Part shown: in pieces, positions 22,050-34,285 of the stretch
Numbering within the stretch: the stretch's first letter is position 1
How the letters are laid out: every line of letters begins with the position of its first letter
Assembly: GCA_023548195.1 (NCBI GenBank)
Contig: JAJHZJ010000415.1
Span: 1,116,001-1,180,000, forward strand
DNA length: 64,000 bases
Reading direction: 5' to 3'
DNA from: Bettongia penicillata ogilbyi
Lineage: Eukaryota > Chordata > Mammalia > Diprotodontia > Potoroidae
The notes under the pieces: model-generated
The model's input: the letters and a program-made list of their open reading frames with translations, nothing else
Databases searched by the model: none
Told to the model about the DNA's origin: nothing
Made by a program: the position numbers and the translations under genes

Positions 22050-22844
22050 TCAGGTAACTAGCCAATCAAAGCGAAATATTTCAAGGTAGAGGAGTGAGAT
22101 TTTCTTCATCAGTTTTGGATCTCAAGAATACACATTTTGTCCAAGATTTTTTAATTCTTGTAAAACAAATCTCTAAACAGTGGATTTTTCTTTAGGGTGT
22201 CTGAAGTGGAAGAAGTGGTTTGTTACGTATTGGAGTAGCCTTGGCTCTTCCCAGTGTGTTATATCTGTGATGCTATGTCTCTGGACATCTTAAGGGTTGT
22301 ATTATAGCTCAGTAGAGTAGAACATCTTTATAAATACTTTTATAATGATCATTGCAGAATATCTAAAATATCTTCTTAGTTAATAATTTGGTAAAGGGTA
22401 GCACATTGCCAGGCAGCCTAGGCTTCAATTTTTTTCATTCAATAAACCTGAGAATTCACTTTTTATTTGTAACATTGTTGATTGCAAACAAACTTACACA
22501 AAATGAAACTAATATGTAAATGGAGCATTGAACATTTAAAATAGATTAAAGTTATTTGGGGCAACAATTGTTAACAGGCAGAAATTTGGTTGAACATTTT
22601 TAGGAGTTTTTGTTTGTTTAGGAAGGGGGAAGCTGGAGAAGGGACATCTCAGTTACGTTTGGAAATAAAGTCAGCTAAACTCTTCCATATTAGTTTGTGT
22701 TAAAGTGCAATGCTCCTAAGCAAACATCAATTGGCAGTTAAACCAGAGAGTGTTCATCACTTCAAGAAAATCATGATCTCAGGCTAGAAAAATAATATAT
22801 CAATATATATGTTCTATTGACTCAGGCTCAGGGATCAGGTTCAG
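22050..22844. other. Unassigned sequence
   Basis: No recognisable gene or repeat between the HAL1 and the next weak SINE piece. Confidence 0.4.
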
Positions 22845-22990
22845 GCTTATGGTAGGAGAGGACATGGTAAAAATCCTAGTGCCACTCTCTAAGTCTCAGT
22901 GTCCTTATGTCTAAAATTGTGAAATGAATGAATAAATAAAAGTCATTCTATCAAATTCATAGGGTTAGTATAGGATAAATGTTTTAAAAA
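22845..22990 (+). repeat. Weak MIR-like remnant
   Basis: Contains 'gtgccactctctaagtctca', 'tgtccttatgtctaaaattg' and 'atagggttagtataggataa', the order of a MIR 3' half. It is diverged and the edges are uncertain. Confidence 0.4.
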
Positions 22991-23164
22991 TAGGAACTCT
23001 TATTTGAATTTTACGTTCTAAAGTCCCAGGCTTCTGGTTATTGTGGCAAAGGCCAAAAAAGTGTATTGAAATGAAATCTCCACTTGAGGAAAATAAGCCA
23101 GGTACACTTTTGACCTAACTCTGATCCTGACTCTCTGGACTTTTATGTCTTGCCTCTATTGGAT

Positions 23165-23300
23165 CTGTATCATCCCTCCCTGCCCTATAAATGGAATATT
23201 AACTCCATGAGGGTAGAGACTGTCTTGATTTCTTATATTTCTATATTCAGTAGCACACTATCTGGCATATTATAAATACTTAATAAATGCCTTATTTTGT
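23165..23300 (+). repeat. L2-like LINE tail
   Basis: The order 'actccatgagggtagagact', 'cagtagcacactatctggca' and 'cttaataaatgcctta' matches the terminal segment shared by ancient L2-type elements. Similar tails are at 29.0, 50.6 and 53.2 kb. Confidence 0.6.
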
Positions 23301-25654
23301 CTAACCTGTAACATAATGAAGAGGACTTTATTAGTATCAGAGGTTTCTCATCTTAATAGCTATCAATAACCATAATGGCATAATAATAAGTATTAATACT
23401 ATATTATTAATGTTATTGAGAATAAATTATCATTAATAATGCTAATAGAAGGGGTTTTTTCACAAAGAAGGGAAGGAAATGTTAAAGTTTGTAGATTTAT
23501 AGAATGCATTTTAAAAATATTTTTAGCCAAACTGAGAAATAAAGCAATGAACTCAGTTGCTGATTTCCTTTCTTTGTTTCTTTCCTTCCTTAATTCTTTT
23601 CCATTTTATTCCTTTGTTTATTAGTTTGCAGATAATATAAGCACTTTAATTTTTATTTTTAAAAATAAAGTCCTGATGAAATATTTTCCAACAAAAAACT
23701 TTCAACAAAAGAAAACAAAGCAAAACAAAAACACAAGAAATTATTTACAAACCAGAAGAAGCATGTTAAATATGCTGAAACTAATGGCAAAGCATTATAC
23801 AATTATTCTTTTTTCTAGATGTTCCAAAATTATATGAATAAATTAAATATTGTAAGTAGATTAACTTTAACCCCAAAACTATAGGCAACTACCACCTAAA
23901 CTGAGACTGGAGTGAGGAACAAAGATCACTTAAAGATCTTATTATAAGTCTGAAATACCCTATAAAAAGATAAATTAAATAGTTTTTAAAATGACATGTA
24001 AGTCCTCTAGAATGTTCTTTTTTACTTCTAATTCCCAAATTACTCCTGAAAGAAAATGTGACCCATACATTCTTTCCTGTCTCCTTAAAATTGCTTCAAA
24101 AGACTGATCTAGCTAGCTGTAAGTTAATGTGTTTAGAGCAAATTCTTAACGTGCCAATAAGTCAATATAATTTCAGTATATTAATAATTGTATTTAAATA
24201 AGAATCAAGAGCCTTTGAATACACGCAAATGCTAAAAATGTGAATATACATATGTATACAAATGCTAAAAATATGAATACATAGCAAATAAATTCATATC
24301 TTTATATGTAAACACACGCATATATGCTAAGGACATAGGTATACATACCTTCATTGTATATATATATTAATATATTTCCACTTATATTAATAATACAAGC
24401 CAGCTTCCAGAAGATAAATGGTGACTCTACATACTTAAGAGATAAGTACAAAAGGAGATACTATTGTTAAAAGGAAAAAGGGAATAGTCAGAATTTAGTA
24501 ATTATTCCAGTAATTTAATTGGTTAAAAAAAATGAAATCTGTGAATTATCTGCTAATGCCATTCTCTTCATTAGAATTTTCTTTAATCCTGAAGGGTGAA
24601 GGCCCAATGCCCCACGCTCTCACAGCGCCTCATCTCACAGAATCTACCCATGGCATGTCATGAAGGTCACTAAGTTAATTGGCTGTGGAGTACTTAAAGT
24701 CACTAATTCTGTCTTATGAATTATCTGATTTCTAAATTTAAATTTCTTTGGTCAAGGTTATAAGATTAGTATGCCCTGAAATGAGGGAAATATTTACAGG
24801 GGTTATTTTGACTCACTAGTGAAGATCCCAGGAATACTATTATAATGATTTAATTATTCAGTTAATCCAACTGTATGTATGTGAAGTACAGAATTTAAAA
24901 TGTGCCCTTTCTTATCTGAATTTGAAGTTAGACTTTTATAGCTCTCTGGGGATTTCTGGCTTGGTAACTAAAAGGATAAGTGTTTCTCCTACAAACTTTG
25001 TCACAAGTGACTCAGATAAGTAATTTGGCATATGGGCCAATCACATTGAATATATTATAAAATGAGGTATCATTGAGCATCTGGCACCATCTTTCAAAAA
25101 CTCACTATTCGTAAGCCACAGTTAGCTTACTTTATACACCAGAGACATACAGATTTGAAGGTATCTGTGCATGTTATGTCAATAATGTGATTGATACAAT
25201 ACATACATCACATGATACATCAAGATGATTGCATCTTCAGTTATATATCAATATTTTCTTACCTCACCATGCCCTGCTTGTCCATATCCTCCCCAAAATA
25301 TGCTACAGGAACTAGTGGTGAGTTGGTGTGGGGAGCTTTCTCCTATTTTCATAATGGTGCCATTGGAGACCTTGGACTGTCCACCTTACAGCTTTCATTT
25401 TCTCCATGTGATTACCAATCATCTTTTTTAATTAAACATTTCTTTGATATCCTTTACTCTTATTATTCTTCCTTGTTTCTTGTTATACATTATGTTTCGA
25501 TTCATCCACCATAAATCTTGATTTCTTCTAAGTAATAATCTTTGCTTTTTTTACATTTGACTCATCATGACATTTCCATATAGAAATGTGCTAAACAAAA
25601 AATTTTTTTTTGCTTATTTTTAAAATTTATTATTTGCTTTTAGCTGTTTTTTCT
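23301..25654. other. Unassigned AT-rich sequence
   Basis: No gene recognised. A small partial duplication around 'aatgctaaaaatgtgaata' and 'aatgctaaaaatatgaata' sits at about 24228-24290. The 107-codon frame at 25191-25514 shows no domain and overlaps another frame. Confidence 0.45.
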
Positions 25655-28600
25655 TTTGTTTTTTAAATTTTGAGTTCCAGATTTTCTTCCTCCTTTTCAC
25701 AACTCTCCCACCCACTGAGAAGGCAAATATATAGGCAAAAATATAGTACAATTATACATGTGAAATCACGCAAAATATATTTCCATATAAGTCATATTGC
25801 AAAAAAAGAAAAAAATAAAGTGAGAAAATTATACTTCACTTTGAACTCAGAGTTCATCAGTTCCCTCTGGGGACATCGATAGCATTTTTTTCCTTATGAG
25901 TCTTTTAGAATTGTCTTGTATAATTGTATTGATCAGAGTAGCCCAGTCTGTCATGGTTAATCATCATTGCAACATTGTTGTTACTGTATACAATGATCTC
26001 CAGGGTTTTTTCACTTCAATTTGCATCAGTTCGTGAAAATCTTGACATGCTTTTCTCTGAAACCATTCCCCTCTTATTTCCCACAGCACAATAGTACTCC
26101 ATCACAATCATGTCATAACTTGTTCAGCCATTCCCCAGTTGGTAGATATTCCCTAAATTTCCAATTTCTTTCCACCACAAAAAGAACTTCTATTAATATT
26201 TTATACAAATAAGTCCTTTTCCTTTTTCTTTGCTCTCTTTGGGTTACAGACCTAATAGCAATATTGCTGGGTCAAAGGATCTGCGGTTTTACAGTCCATT
26301 AGACATAGTTTCAGAATGGTCATATGAGTTCATTACTCCACAAACAGTTCATTAATGTACCTATTTTCCCTCATCCCCTCCAGCATTTGTCATTTCTGAT
26401 AGGTAAACGTGGTTTCTGAGTTGTTTTAATTTTCCTTTCTCCAATCAATGATATTTTAGACCATTTCTTCATATGACTATAGTAGTCAGGTGATGGAGTG
26501 GATAGAGTGCTGGGATTAAAGTGAGTAAGTCTCATTTTCATGAGTTCGAATGTGGCCTCAGATACATACTAGCTATTTATCTCAGTTCCTCATCTATAAA
26601 ATGAACTGGAGAACAAAATGGCAAACCTTTCCAGTATCTTTGCCAACAATATACCAAATGGAGTAATGAAGACTTGGACATGACTGAAAATGTCTAAACA
26701 ACATAAAAACTCTTTCTTTCACAACTCTTTTATATGAGAAAAAAATTCCCCATTCTACCTCTCCCTTTCCCCTTCTCCCAGTGTATCCCTCTTTCTTATA
26801 CTTTTGAGATGAGGCCAGTATAATCAATTCACATTCTTGCCCTCTATGTATGTAGATTTCTCTTCACTGTCATAATTATGATGTTCTTAGGAGTTATATG
26901 TATCATCTTTACATATAGAAATGAAAAGCTTATTATTGAGTCCCTTATGTTTATTTTTTCATGTTTACCTTTTCATGCTTCTCTTGAGTGTTGTGTTTAA
27001 ATATCATATTTTTTATTCAGTTGTAGTCTTTTCATCAGATATGCTTGAAAGTCCTCCATTTAATTTAATGCTCAATCCCCCCCTAAAGCATTATATTCAG
27101 TTTTGCCAGATAAGTTATTCTTGATTGAAAACCTGGCCTCTTTGCTGTTTGGAATATTACATTCCAAGTCTTCTTTACTGTGGAAAGTGATAAATGTTAT
27201 GTGATCCTGCCTTTGACTCTATGATATTTAAGTTGCTTCTTTCTGGCTGTTCATAATATTTTCTCCTTGATCTGGGAGCTATAGAATTTGGCTATACTAT
27301 TCCTGGGAGTTTTGATTTTAACATCACTTTCAGGAAATGATACATGGATTCTTTCATTTTCTACTTTATCTATTTGTTCTAGTTATTAGGGTAATTTTCT
27401 TTGAAAATTTTTTGAAATATGATATCTAGACTCTTTTTTTTCATCATGACTTTCAGGTAGTCCAATAATTCTTAAGCTATTTCTTCTCAATATATTTTCC
27501 TGGTCAGTTGTTTTTCTAATGAAATATTACTCACTCTCTTCTATTTTTTCATTCTCTTGATTTTGTTGCATTATTTCTTGAAATCTCATGGAACCACTAG
27601 CTTCTACTTGCATAATTCCAAAATTTAAGGAATTATCTTCTTCAGTGAGCTTTCTTTAGTGACCTTTTTTTTTCCCATTTGGTTAATTATGCTTTTTAAG
27701 GATGTCTTTTCTTAAGTGAATTTTTGTACCTCCCTTTTTATTTGGCCTATTCTGATTTTAAAGGATTTATTTTCTTCGATGAATTTTTGTGCCTATTTTG
27801 CCATTAATCCAATTATGATTTTAATCTATTCTCTTCAATATTTTAGTGCCTCTTTTGCCAGTGCATTAATTCTCTTTTCATAATTTTCTTTCACCATTCT
27901 CCTTTCCTTTCCCAATTTTTCTGCTGCCCCTTTTATCTCTTTCTTTATCTCTTCCAGGAATCCTTCTGGCCTTGGGTCCAGCTAGTATTTTTCTTTGAGG
28001 TTTTGCTTATAGTTGTTTTATTTTGATATCTTCTTCTAAGTTCATGTCTTTGTCTTTCCTGTCAGATGCTATTTTTTTCCCTTGATCAGTTTTTTTAATG
28101 TTTTCTCATTGTCCCATCCTGTAGAACTTCATGTGAAAGTTAGGCTCACTTCGGGAGGAGAGTACTGTGCCAAGTTGCAGGGTTTTTGTGCAACTGTTTT
28201 CCAAGCTAGTTCTGGGGGTCAGCAATTTTCAGTGTTTCTAAGTTGGTGTTATGCTGGGAGAAGTGTAGATACTACTCTTCTGATATTCATTCTGGTCTTT
28301 ATCTAGGAAGGGCCTCTACACCCCTCTAGGCACAAATGATAGCACTCTTCTTGGCCCTGTAACTGTGACTATATACCTTGCTTCCTTGTGACTGACCACC
28401 AGCACTTCTCTCCACCATGTAAGTGTGTCCCAGAACGGCTTATGGGCAATAGAGTTGGTAATCAGCTCCAGCTGCACTCGGAGCCAGGAAGGGGTTCTTA
28501 TAATCCCTTTCTGACAGTTGTACAAATTTCTTGCCATCTGTGAACTGAGAGGTCCTGAAACTGATGCTCCTGCTGACATCTCAGTCATCTCCAGGACCCA

Positions 28601-28825
28601 AAGCTGGTGCTTCTGCAATACTGTGAGTCTGAGCTCACACAGTATCACATACCTCTCCTATAGATCTCCTAAGTTGTCTTAGCCTGGAAAATTATCTTCC
28701 TTTGGCTTTTGTTTTGGCTCTGCCACTCCAAAATTTAAGATATTCTTTTAAAGTTTTTGGAGGGGGATGTTGGGAGAATTCAGCTGAGTTTCAGTCTGTA
28801 CTCTGCCATCTTGATTCCAAGTAGG
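25655..28825 (-). mobile_element. HAL1 with L1-type 3' end, minus strand, split by a SINE
   Basis: In reverse complement the element starts at about 28825 (GGAATCAAGATGGCAGAGTA) and runs through the 5'UTR (28.1-28.8 kb), antisense ORF1 (about 27.0-28.1 kb) and the HAL1 3'UTR (about 26.7-27.0 kb). It ends in an L1 3'UTR (26.47-25.66 kb; plus-strand marks 'acttgttcagccattcccca' and 'acaaacagttcattaatgta'). There is no ORF2 between ORF1 and the 3' end. A tRNA-type SINE at 26482-26704 sits near the junction. All frames are broken. Confidence 0.75.
26482..26704 (+). repeat. tRNA-type SINE with LINE-like tail
   Basis: The head resembles a tRNA-derived SINE ('tgatggagtggatagagtgc', 'catgagttcgaatgtggcc', 'actagctattta'). 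The tail reads 'atgaactggagaacaaaatg', 'ccagtatctttgccaa' and 'cttggacatgactgaaaatg'. Same family as 41976-42215 (plus) and 49755-50013 (minus). Confidence 0.75.
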
Positions 28826-29004
28826 CCATGATTTCTTAAACTTCTTTTATCTACATAATGAATCTTTTTGATGATCTATAAAGCCCCTTCTTAGAATGAT
28901 AAGCTTTTGTAAAAATTATAATGGCAGGAAATTGCAGTTAGATGTTAGTGAAAATAAGGATATGATATTTTTTATCTCAAATAATAGACCTCATGAAAAC
29001 TATC
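28826..29004. other. Unassigned sequence
   Basis: Nothing recognised. Confidence 0.4.
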
Positions 29005-29125
29005 CTTGGACCCTTAAGTTCCTTGAGGGCAAGGACAGTCTTCCCTCTTTTGTTTGCATCCCCTGGGCTTAGGACATGCCTGCCACATTGTAGGTGTTTA
29101 ATAAATGTTTACTGAGTGAGAGTCT
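29005..29125 (+). repeat. L2-like LINE tail
   Basis: Reads 'agttccttgagggcaaggac', 'gcatcccctgggcttaggac' and 'taggtgtttaataaatgttt', the same terminal segment as at 23.2 kb and better preserved. Confidence 0.65.
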
Positions 29126-29901
29126 TTGGATCTAGGTTAGGAAACCCTTGCTGTAGTGTGATAGTTAGAAATATATAGCTACCAAATTGTTTTTCAAAAT
29201 GAAAAAAGGAAATGCAAGATGGGAAAATCTTTTAGAGGACTATAGTTGTGTACTATTCATTCTGAAATCAATTGTCCAAGATAAAATATAAATGATAAAA
29301 ATAATAGTGAGTGACCTTTGTATCTTAGAAGCCAAGTAGTTCGGATATAGAGTCTCTCAGTTATGTGGAGCTCCATTTTGCCGAATGTGAGCAGAGTATT
29401 GATTTGAAAAACATTTCTCTGAATGCAAGAGTAAAGCAGATGCTGTCTGGAAAGTAATGGCTGCTAACAGATGCATGGATACTACAGAAATAGAGGCAGC
29501 TGGCTATTTTGGTCATTGTTAATTTGAGTGTAAACTCAAGAAAGTCTTTTCTAAAATTATTTTTAATCTTTTGTGAGAAGCATATGGCTCTATGCCATGT
29601 TGGGGAATGTCTGGTGTTAGGTCTTGCTACCACTCACCCCATCCCCACTCCTGTAGTCTTTGTTTCAGAGGAGAGAGTATAACTTGGGCATTTGTAGGGA
29701 AACATTTTGCATACCTGTCTTTCCCAATGAGTGTGAAACATACAGAGATTCAGGATACTGTAGTTATTGAATGCCCCCAAGCTCTATTCAGATTTTTGGA
29801 TTAGGAATTTTATGGGAATACCATATTTAGGAATATTGTAGTTGCCTATATAGTATTTACCATCTATACTCTATCTCTTTGTCTCAGTCTTTAGCTAAAG
29901 C

Positions 29902-29958
<57 letters not shown>

Positions 29959-31138
29959 CATACATACATACATACATATCTGTGGTAGCTCAAATTGCTC
30001 TGCAGATATCTAGCATTCTAGCCAATTAGGACATGCAGATCATCTATAATGTACCCCAGGTACCCCTGTCTGGATAGTAGCATTCCAATCTGAACGACTT
30101 GCTCTGGAAAGACCAGAGCATTTTGTGCAGGGTGCTGACTTGTTGCTTTTGTTTGTTATAACTCCACAGATCACTCACCTCAGGCCTCATTATGCGCAGA
30201 AGTTTAGAAGGCAAGGCTAATGAGAAAAACATAACAAAACAAAACAAAACTCTGGCAGATTCTCCCATTCTAGAGTGGCTTCAGAAATGGTTCCAGTGAT
30301 CCACTGAGTCTGCTCTTACAAGCACATCCAAGAGATATGCCAACAGGCTCACTTAGCTTGCCCACTAATTGATAAAAATCAGCATTGCCTGAACTACCTT
30401 AAATGAACTGATATTAAGTTCAAAAATAAATTTCCCAAGTATAAGAAAAAATAAGATGGTAGAGTAGGAATTTGTATGCAAAAAGATGTGAGGTTTAGCA
30501 GAATGAAAACAATGTCAGTGGTATCATGTAATAGACAAAAAAAATCTATTTAATTTTGGTTTGCATTGATAGAGTAGTAAATTCAAGAAATGAAAAGGTG
30601 ATAATCCTTCTTTTCTCTGCCTAGTCAGACCACATCTGGCATGTTTTGATTTATTCTGGGTGCTGTAGTTTAAGGACATCAAAAAGTTGGAGAGCATTGA
30701 TGAGAAATCATTCACAATGGTGGAGGGTCTTATGTCCATGCCCTGGGAGTTTATATTCAGATTGGATGGGAGTTTGGAGGTGGAGATATTTATTTAGAGA
30801 ACACCATGGTGTGAGGGACAGGACATATTCTTGATCTTCAACTCTGACAAGCTGTCCTGTGAAACATGGGTAGCCTTGTTCTATTTGACCCTCTAATACA
30901 GAGCTTGGAACACTGGGTAAAATTTACAAAGATAGAAATTTAGGTTTGCCATTATGAAAGACATCCTAAAAAAACAGAATATTTAACAAATGGGATAGAC
31001 TACCTAGGGTGGGAGTAGGTTCTGACTCACTTTTGGTCTCTAAGTAGAATTTTGAAGACTGCTATCTTATGTTGCAGTGAGGATTATTTAGGGGATTATT
31101 TAGGATTATTAGAGGTCTTGGCCTAGATTGGCACTAAA
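29126..31138. other. Mostly unassigned sequence with a TA/CATA microsatellite
   Basis: A (TA)n run at about 29903-29954 passes directly into (CATA)n to 29978. The remainder shows no recognisable gene. Frames of up to 90 codons overlap each other on both strands and have no domain. Confidence 0.5.
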
Positions 31139-31139
31139 C

Positions 31140-31212
31140 GTTGAAGGACTTAGTGATTGAAGGGAACTTAAAGACCATTTAGTACAACTTCCCTTCCTTA
31201 TTTTATAGACAT
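31140..31212 (+). repeat. MIR3-like SINE fragment
   Basis: Short piece 'gattgaagggaacttaaaga', 'ccatttagtacaacttccct' and 'ttattttatagacatgg', the middle of the marsupial MIR3-like SINE. Confidence 0.5.
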
Positions 31213-32528
31213 GGCCCTTCTCTTGTTATGTTCTAGTTTCCTAAAATTAAAAAAAAAAAAACCTACCACCAACAAAACCCAAAAAACAGCAACAACATTT
31301 TTTTCTCATGTTTCCAAAAGCTCACTGAGATAGAGTTTACCTCAGCAGTGGCAGTTCTCAGAGCCTAGTCCTGTAATCAGGGTAGTGTTAATCACTGCTC
31401 CTTCTAAATGGGACACTTAAAAACGTTACTCTTGGGCATCACGAGAAATATAACCACGTATAAGCCATTTCACAAAGTCACTTGACACACTACTTAAATC
31501 CAGAGGAGCTGAGTAGAAGTATAACTGTCAAATTGCACAAACTTTCCACAGGTTTTGGAGGACCATTATGTTCAGTATAAATTTGAAAATCCTCTTTCTT
31601 TGCCCAATTTGAGAACAGATTCAATTGAATAGTTCTCAAATAACAGCTTTAGTTAACTAATTAATGCTATGTTTTTCAAAATAACTACCTCCAGGTTAGT
31701 GGGGAGCCGCCAAGCTCAGGGATACCTGTGTCTTATTTTGTAGATAAACTCATTTGAGCAGAAATCCATTAAGGTTAATCAGACCTGAGGCATCATGGCA
31801 ACATGCTCATTTGCCTGACCCTGTTAATTCCTGTCTGCTTTTAAACCATATTTTAATCAAACTAGTGTCTGGAAATTGAGATAATGCCCAAGTAGGATTC
31901 TTCTAAAATAGCCAGTAACATAATTAGGATGATCAAGACTTTTCAGCTTTTATTGCTTTTGTTAGCAGCATCTCTTTTCTAACCACTGTAGCAGTGGGAT
32001 TTAGGAAGTGTATTTCAAGGATAAAGTGGATTCATCTGCCAAGAAACTTACTTTTATAATTTTCATAAAATTCTCAAGTATCAAATCAAATTTTTGCATT
32101 CTCTGAAGCCTGAATTTGCAACCACATGGAATTGAGGGTTGAGTTATCCTTCTTCTTATGGTAATAATGTTCCCTGGCTGAAGAGGTACTCACATGCATC
32201 TCTAGAAGCTATAGGAGTTCCACAGAGGACCTGGCTACTCTCTGGAGCTTTCACTTCCTACCAGTACCACAATGATACCAAGCCATAATTAACCAGAGGA
32301 TTGGTGGTTACAATGGGCTGGCCAAATATAATTTCACTTGGAAGCATTTCTCAACTTCAAGAAGATTCAAACTATTCCTATTATAAGTGTCTATAGTAAA
32401 ATGGCACATCTATATTGCTTATTAAAACAACTACCACCAAAATAAATAAGAGCAACAACCAAAACATCACTTTCCAGACACAGTCCTGGGGTCTACAAAG
32501 ATTAAAACCAATCATTTATAGCTTCATT
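31213..32528. other. Unassigned sequence
   Basis: An A-run is at about 31249-31261. No gene or repeat family is recognised. Confidence 0.4.
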
Positions 32529-32529
32529 T

Positions 32530-32705
32530 AACATAATCAGAAGACTACAGATTTAGAGTTAGAAGAGTTAGAGGTTATCTGGTCAAATATTCTTTCTGTA
32601 TAGGTGACAAAACAAAGAGAAGTGACTTGCCCAAGGTCATAAAAATTGAACTCTCCTTAGATTCAAGTCCTAGTTTACTTTAAATCCTATATTCTTTACA
32701 CTTCA
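32530..32705 (+). repeat. Marsupial MIR3-like SINE
   Basis: Order 'acagatttagagttagaaga', 'ggttatctggtcaaatattc', 'agtgacttgcccaaggtcat' and 'attctttacacttcacca'. The head-to-tail order is intact. Confidence 0.75.
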
Positions 32706-33876
32706 CCACATGGACTCCCCTTCCCCATATGATCACAACCTGCATTCAGAGAGCAAGTAAATAGAAATGCTGAGATACTCATTTGTGAGGGCAAGCAAAA
32801 TAGGATTTTTTGCTGTTTTTGTTTATACCAAGAAGTATAATGCCTCTCAATAATATGATTAAGGAGGATCTTTTCCACCCATTGTTGGACCCTGGAAGAT
32901 TTGTAGGAAGGCCTACATCTTTTGTTAATGAGACACTTGTTCTCAAGGGATGTGATGCTTTCTGGCTTAAAACGTGTATAAAGACTCTAAGGTGCTATTT
33001 TTCTTTGGTTTTTGGAAGAAGGTTTGTGTGCCAGACGAGACTCTGGGAAGCTGTTAAGCAGCACACCAGCTTTGAAAACCCAGATGCTGGTACTTCCCTC
33101 TCTGGTAAGGATGTATGCATGTATGTATGTTAATGGTCAGCCAATTGGAAGTATGTCTGTTGACTTTCTCTGTATTTTCTCTGAAGTTCAGGGTGCTGAC
33201 TTTTTCTCCTGAACTAAGTGAATGATACATGTGCTTGATTAAAGGACATTGTTAACCCTTCAAAAGTTGCCTTTCCTTTTAGAGAAGCAGATCGAAGAAC
33301 CTGTGATAGCAGCCTTCCCTCCCCCTGTGTATGTTAAGGTGCTTATTGATACATCATTCAAAGAAAAATTCAGTTGCTTTACTGTGCCAATGCTTAGTAG
33401 TTTAGGAAATTTAATTGAGAATGCTCATTTAAAGGATAATATGTTTTCTGGGTCAATCCTAAAATTAAATAAAAATATCATTCCCTAAACATTTGGTGTT
33501 ATCAGAAGTAAATATGTTTAAGACTAACATAAAAGGAAACTAATATAATAAACTATCTCTCAAAAATTAATTTAAAAATTCAATGATAATGCAATTTATG
33601 ATATTTTCCTTTAAATATTTGCATTGACCATAGACAGCATGATGTGTGATTTATGATCTTTGTCTCAGTATCCTCTTTCACCTATGTTACATTTTCAACT
33701 GTATAGCACCATCACAAAATTTCCTTTCATTACAATTTGGCTAAATAAAATCTGTCACTCCTCAGCATACAAGATGGCTTTGAATCTTTGAGTATATACC
33801 ACTGTTTCAAAGGAGACAAAATAAATAGGTTAAATACATTTTGAGATTGAATATCTTAAGAAGCAGACAGTAATTA
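32706..33876. other. Unassigned sequence
   Basis: A 107-codon plus-strand frame (32810-33133) and a 79-codon one (33249-33488) have no recognisable domain, and the first overlaps a second frame. No repeat family is identified. Plausible as unique sequence. Confidence 0.4.
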
Positions 33877-33877
33877 A

Positions 33878-34245
33878 TGGAAAGTGCATCATACTTGAGT
33901 CAAAAGTATTGTTTGAGTGCTGACTAGGTGTGTGATTATTCAGGCCACTAGCTGGCACAGTGCATAAAAGTTCTGGCACTAGTCAGAGTTCATGTCTAGC
34001 CTGGTTGAGTGACCCTATGTAAGTCATTTAAGCTCTGTGTGCCTTCGTTTTCTCCTTTGTAAATGTAGATAATAATAGCACCCACTTCTTAGGGTTATTG
34101 TGAAGATAAAATGAAATAATAATTGTAAAGCACTTAGCACAGTGTCTGGCACATAGGGTTATATAATTGGTAGCTGTTATCATTTAACCTTTCTAGTCTT
34201 CTATTTCCTGATCCATAACACAGAGATAATTATATTCACAACAAG
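33878..34245 (+). repeat. Nested SINEs: a tRNA/MIR SINE inside a MIR
   Basis: An outer MIR starts at about 33878 ('ggaaagtgcatcatacttga', 'gactaggtgtgtgatt') and resumes at about 34188 ('cctttctagtcttctatttc', 'cacagagataattatat'). Between them is a complete SINE: head 'ggccactagctggcacag', middle 'gagtgaccctatgtaagtca' and 3' part 'aataatagcacccacttctt', 'cttagcacagtgtctggcac'. Both are in plus orientation. The inner copy must be younger than the outer one. Confidence 0.65.
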
Positions 34246-34285
34246 TGACTCAGAAGGCAGTAGCAGATTTGGGAGCTCTCAGCCT

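Noticed and set aside
32810..33488. 107- and 79-codon plus-strand frames as a possible small gene
   Set aside because: No recognisable motif, overlapping alternative frame, and no clear splice or promoter evidence. Left as unassigned.
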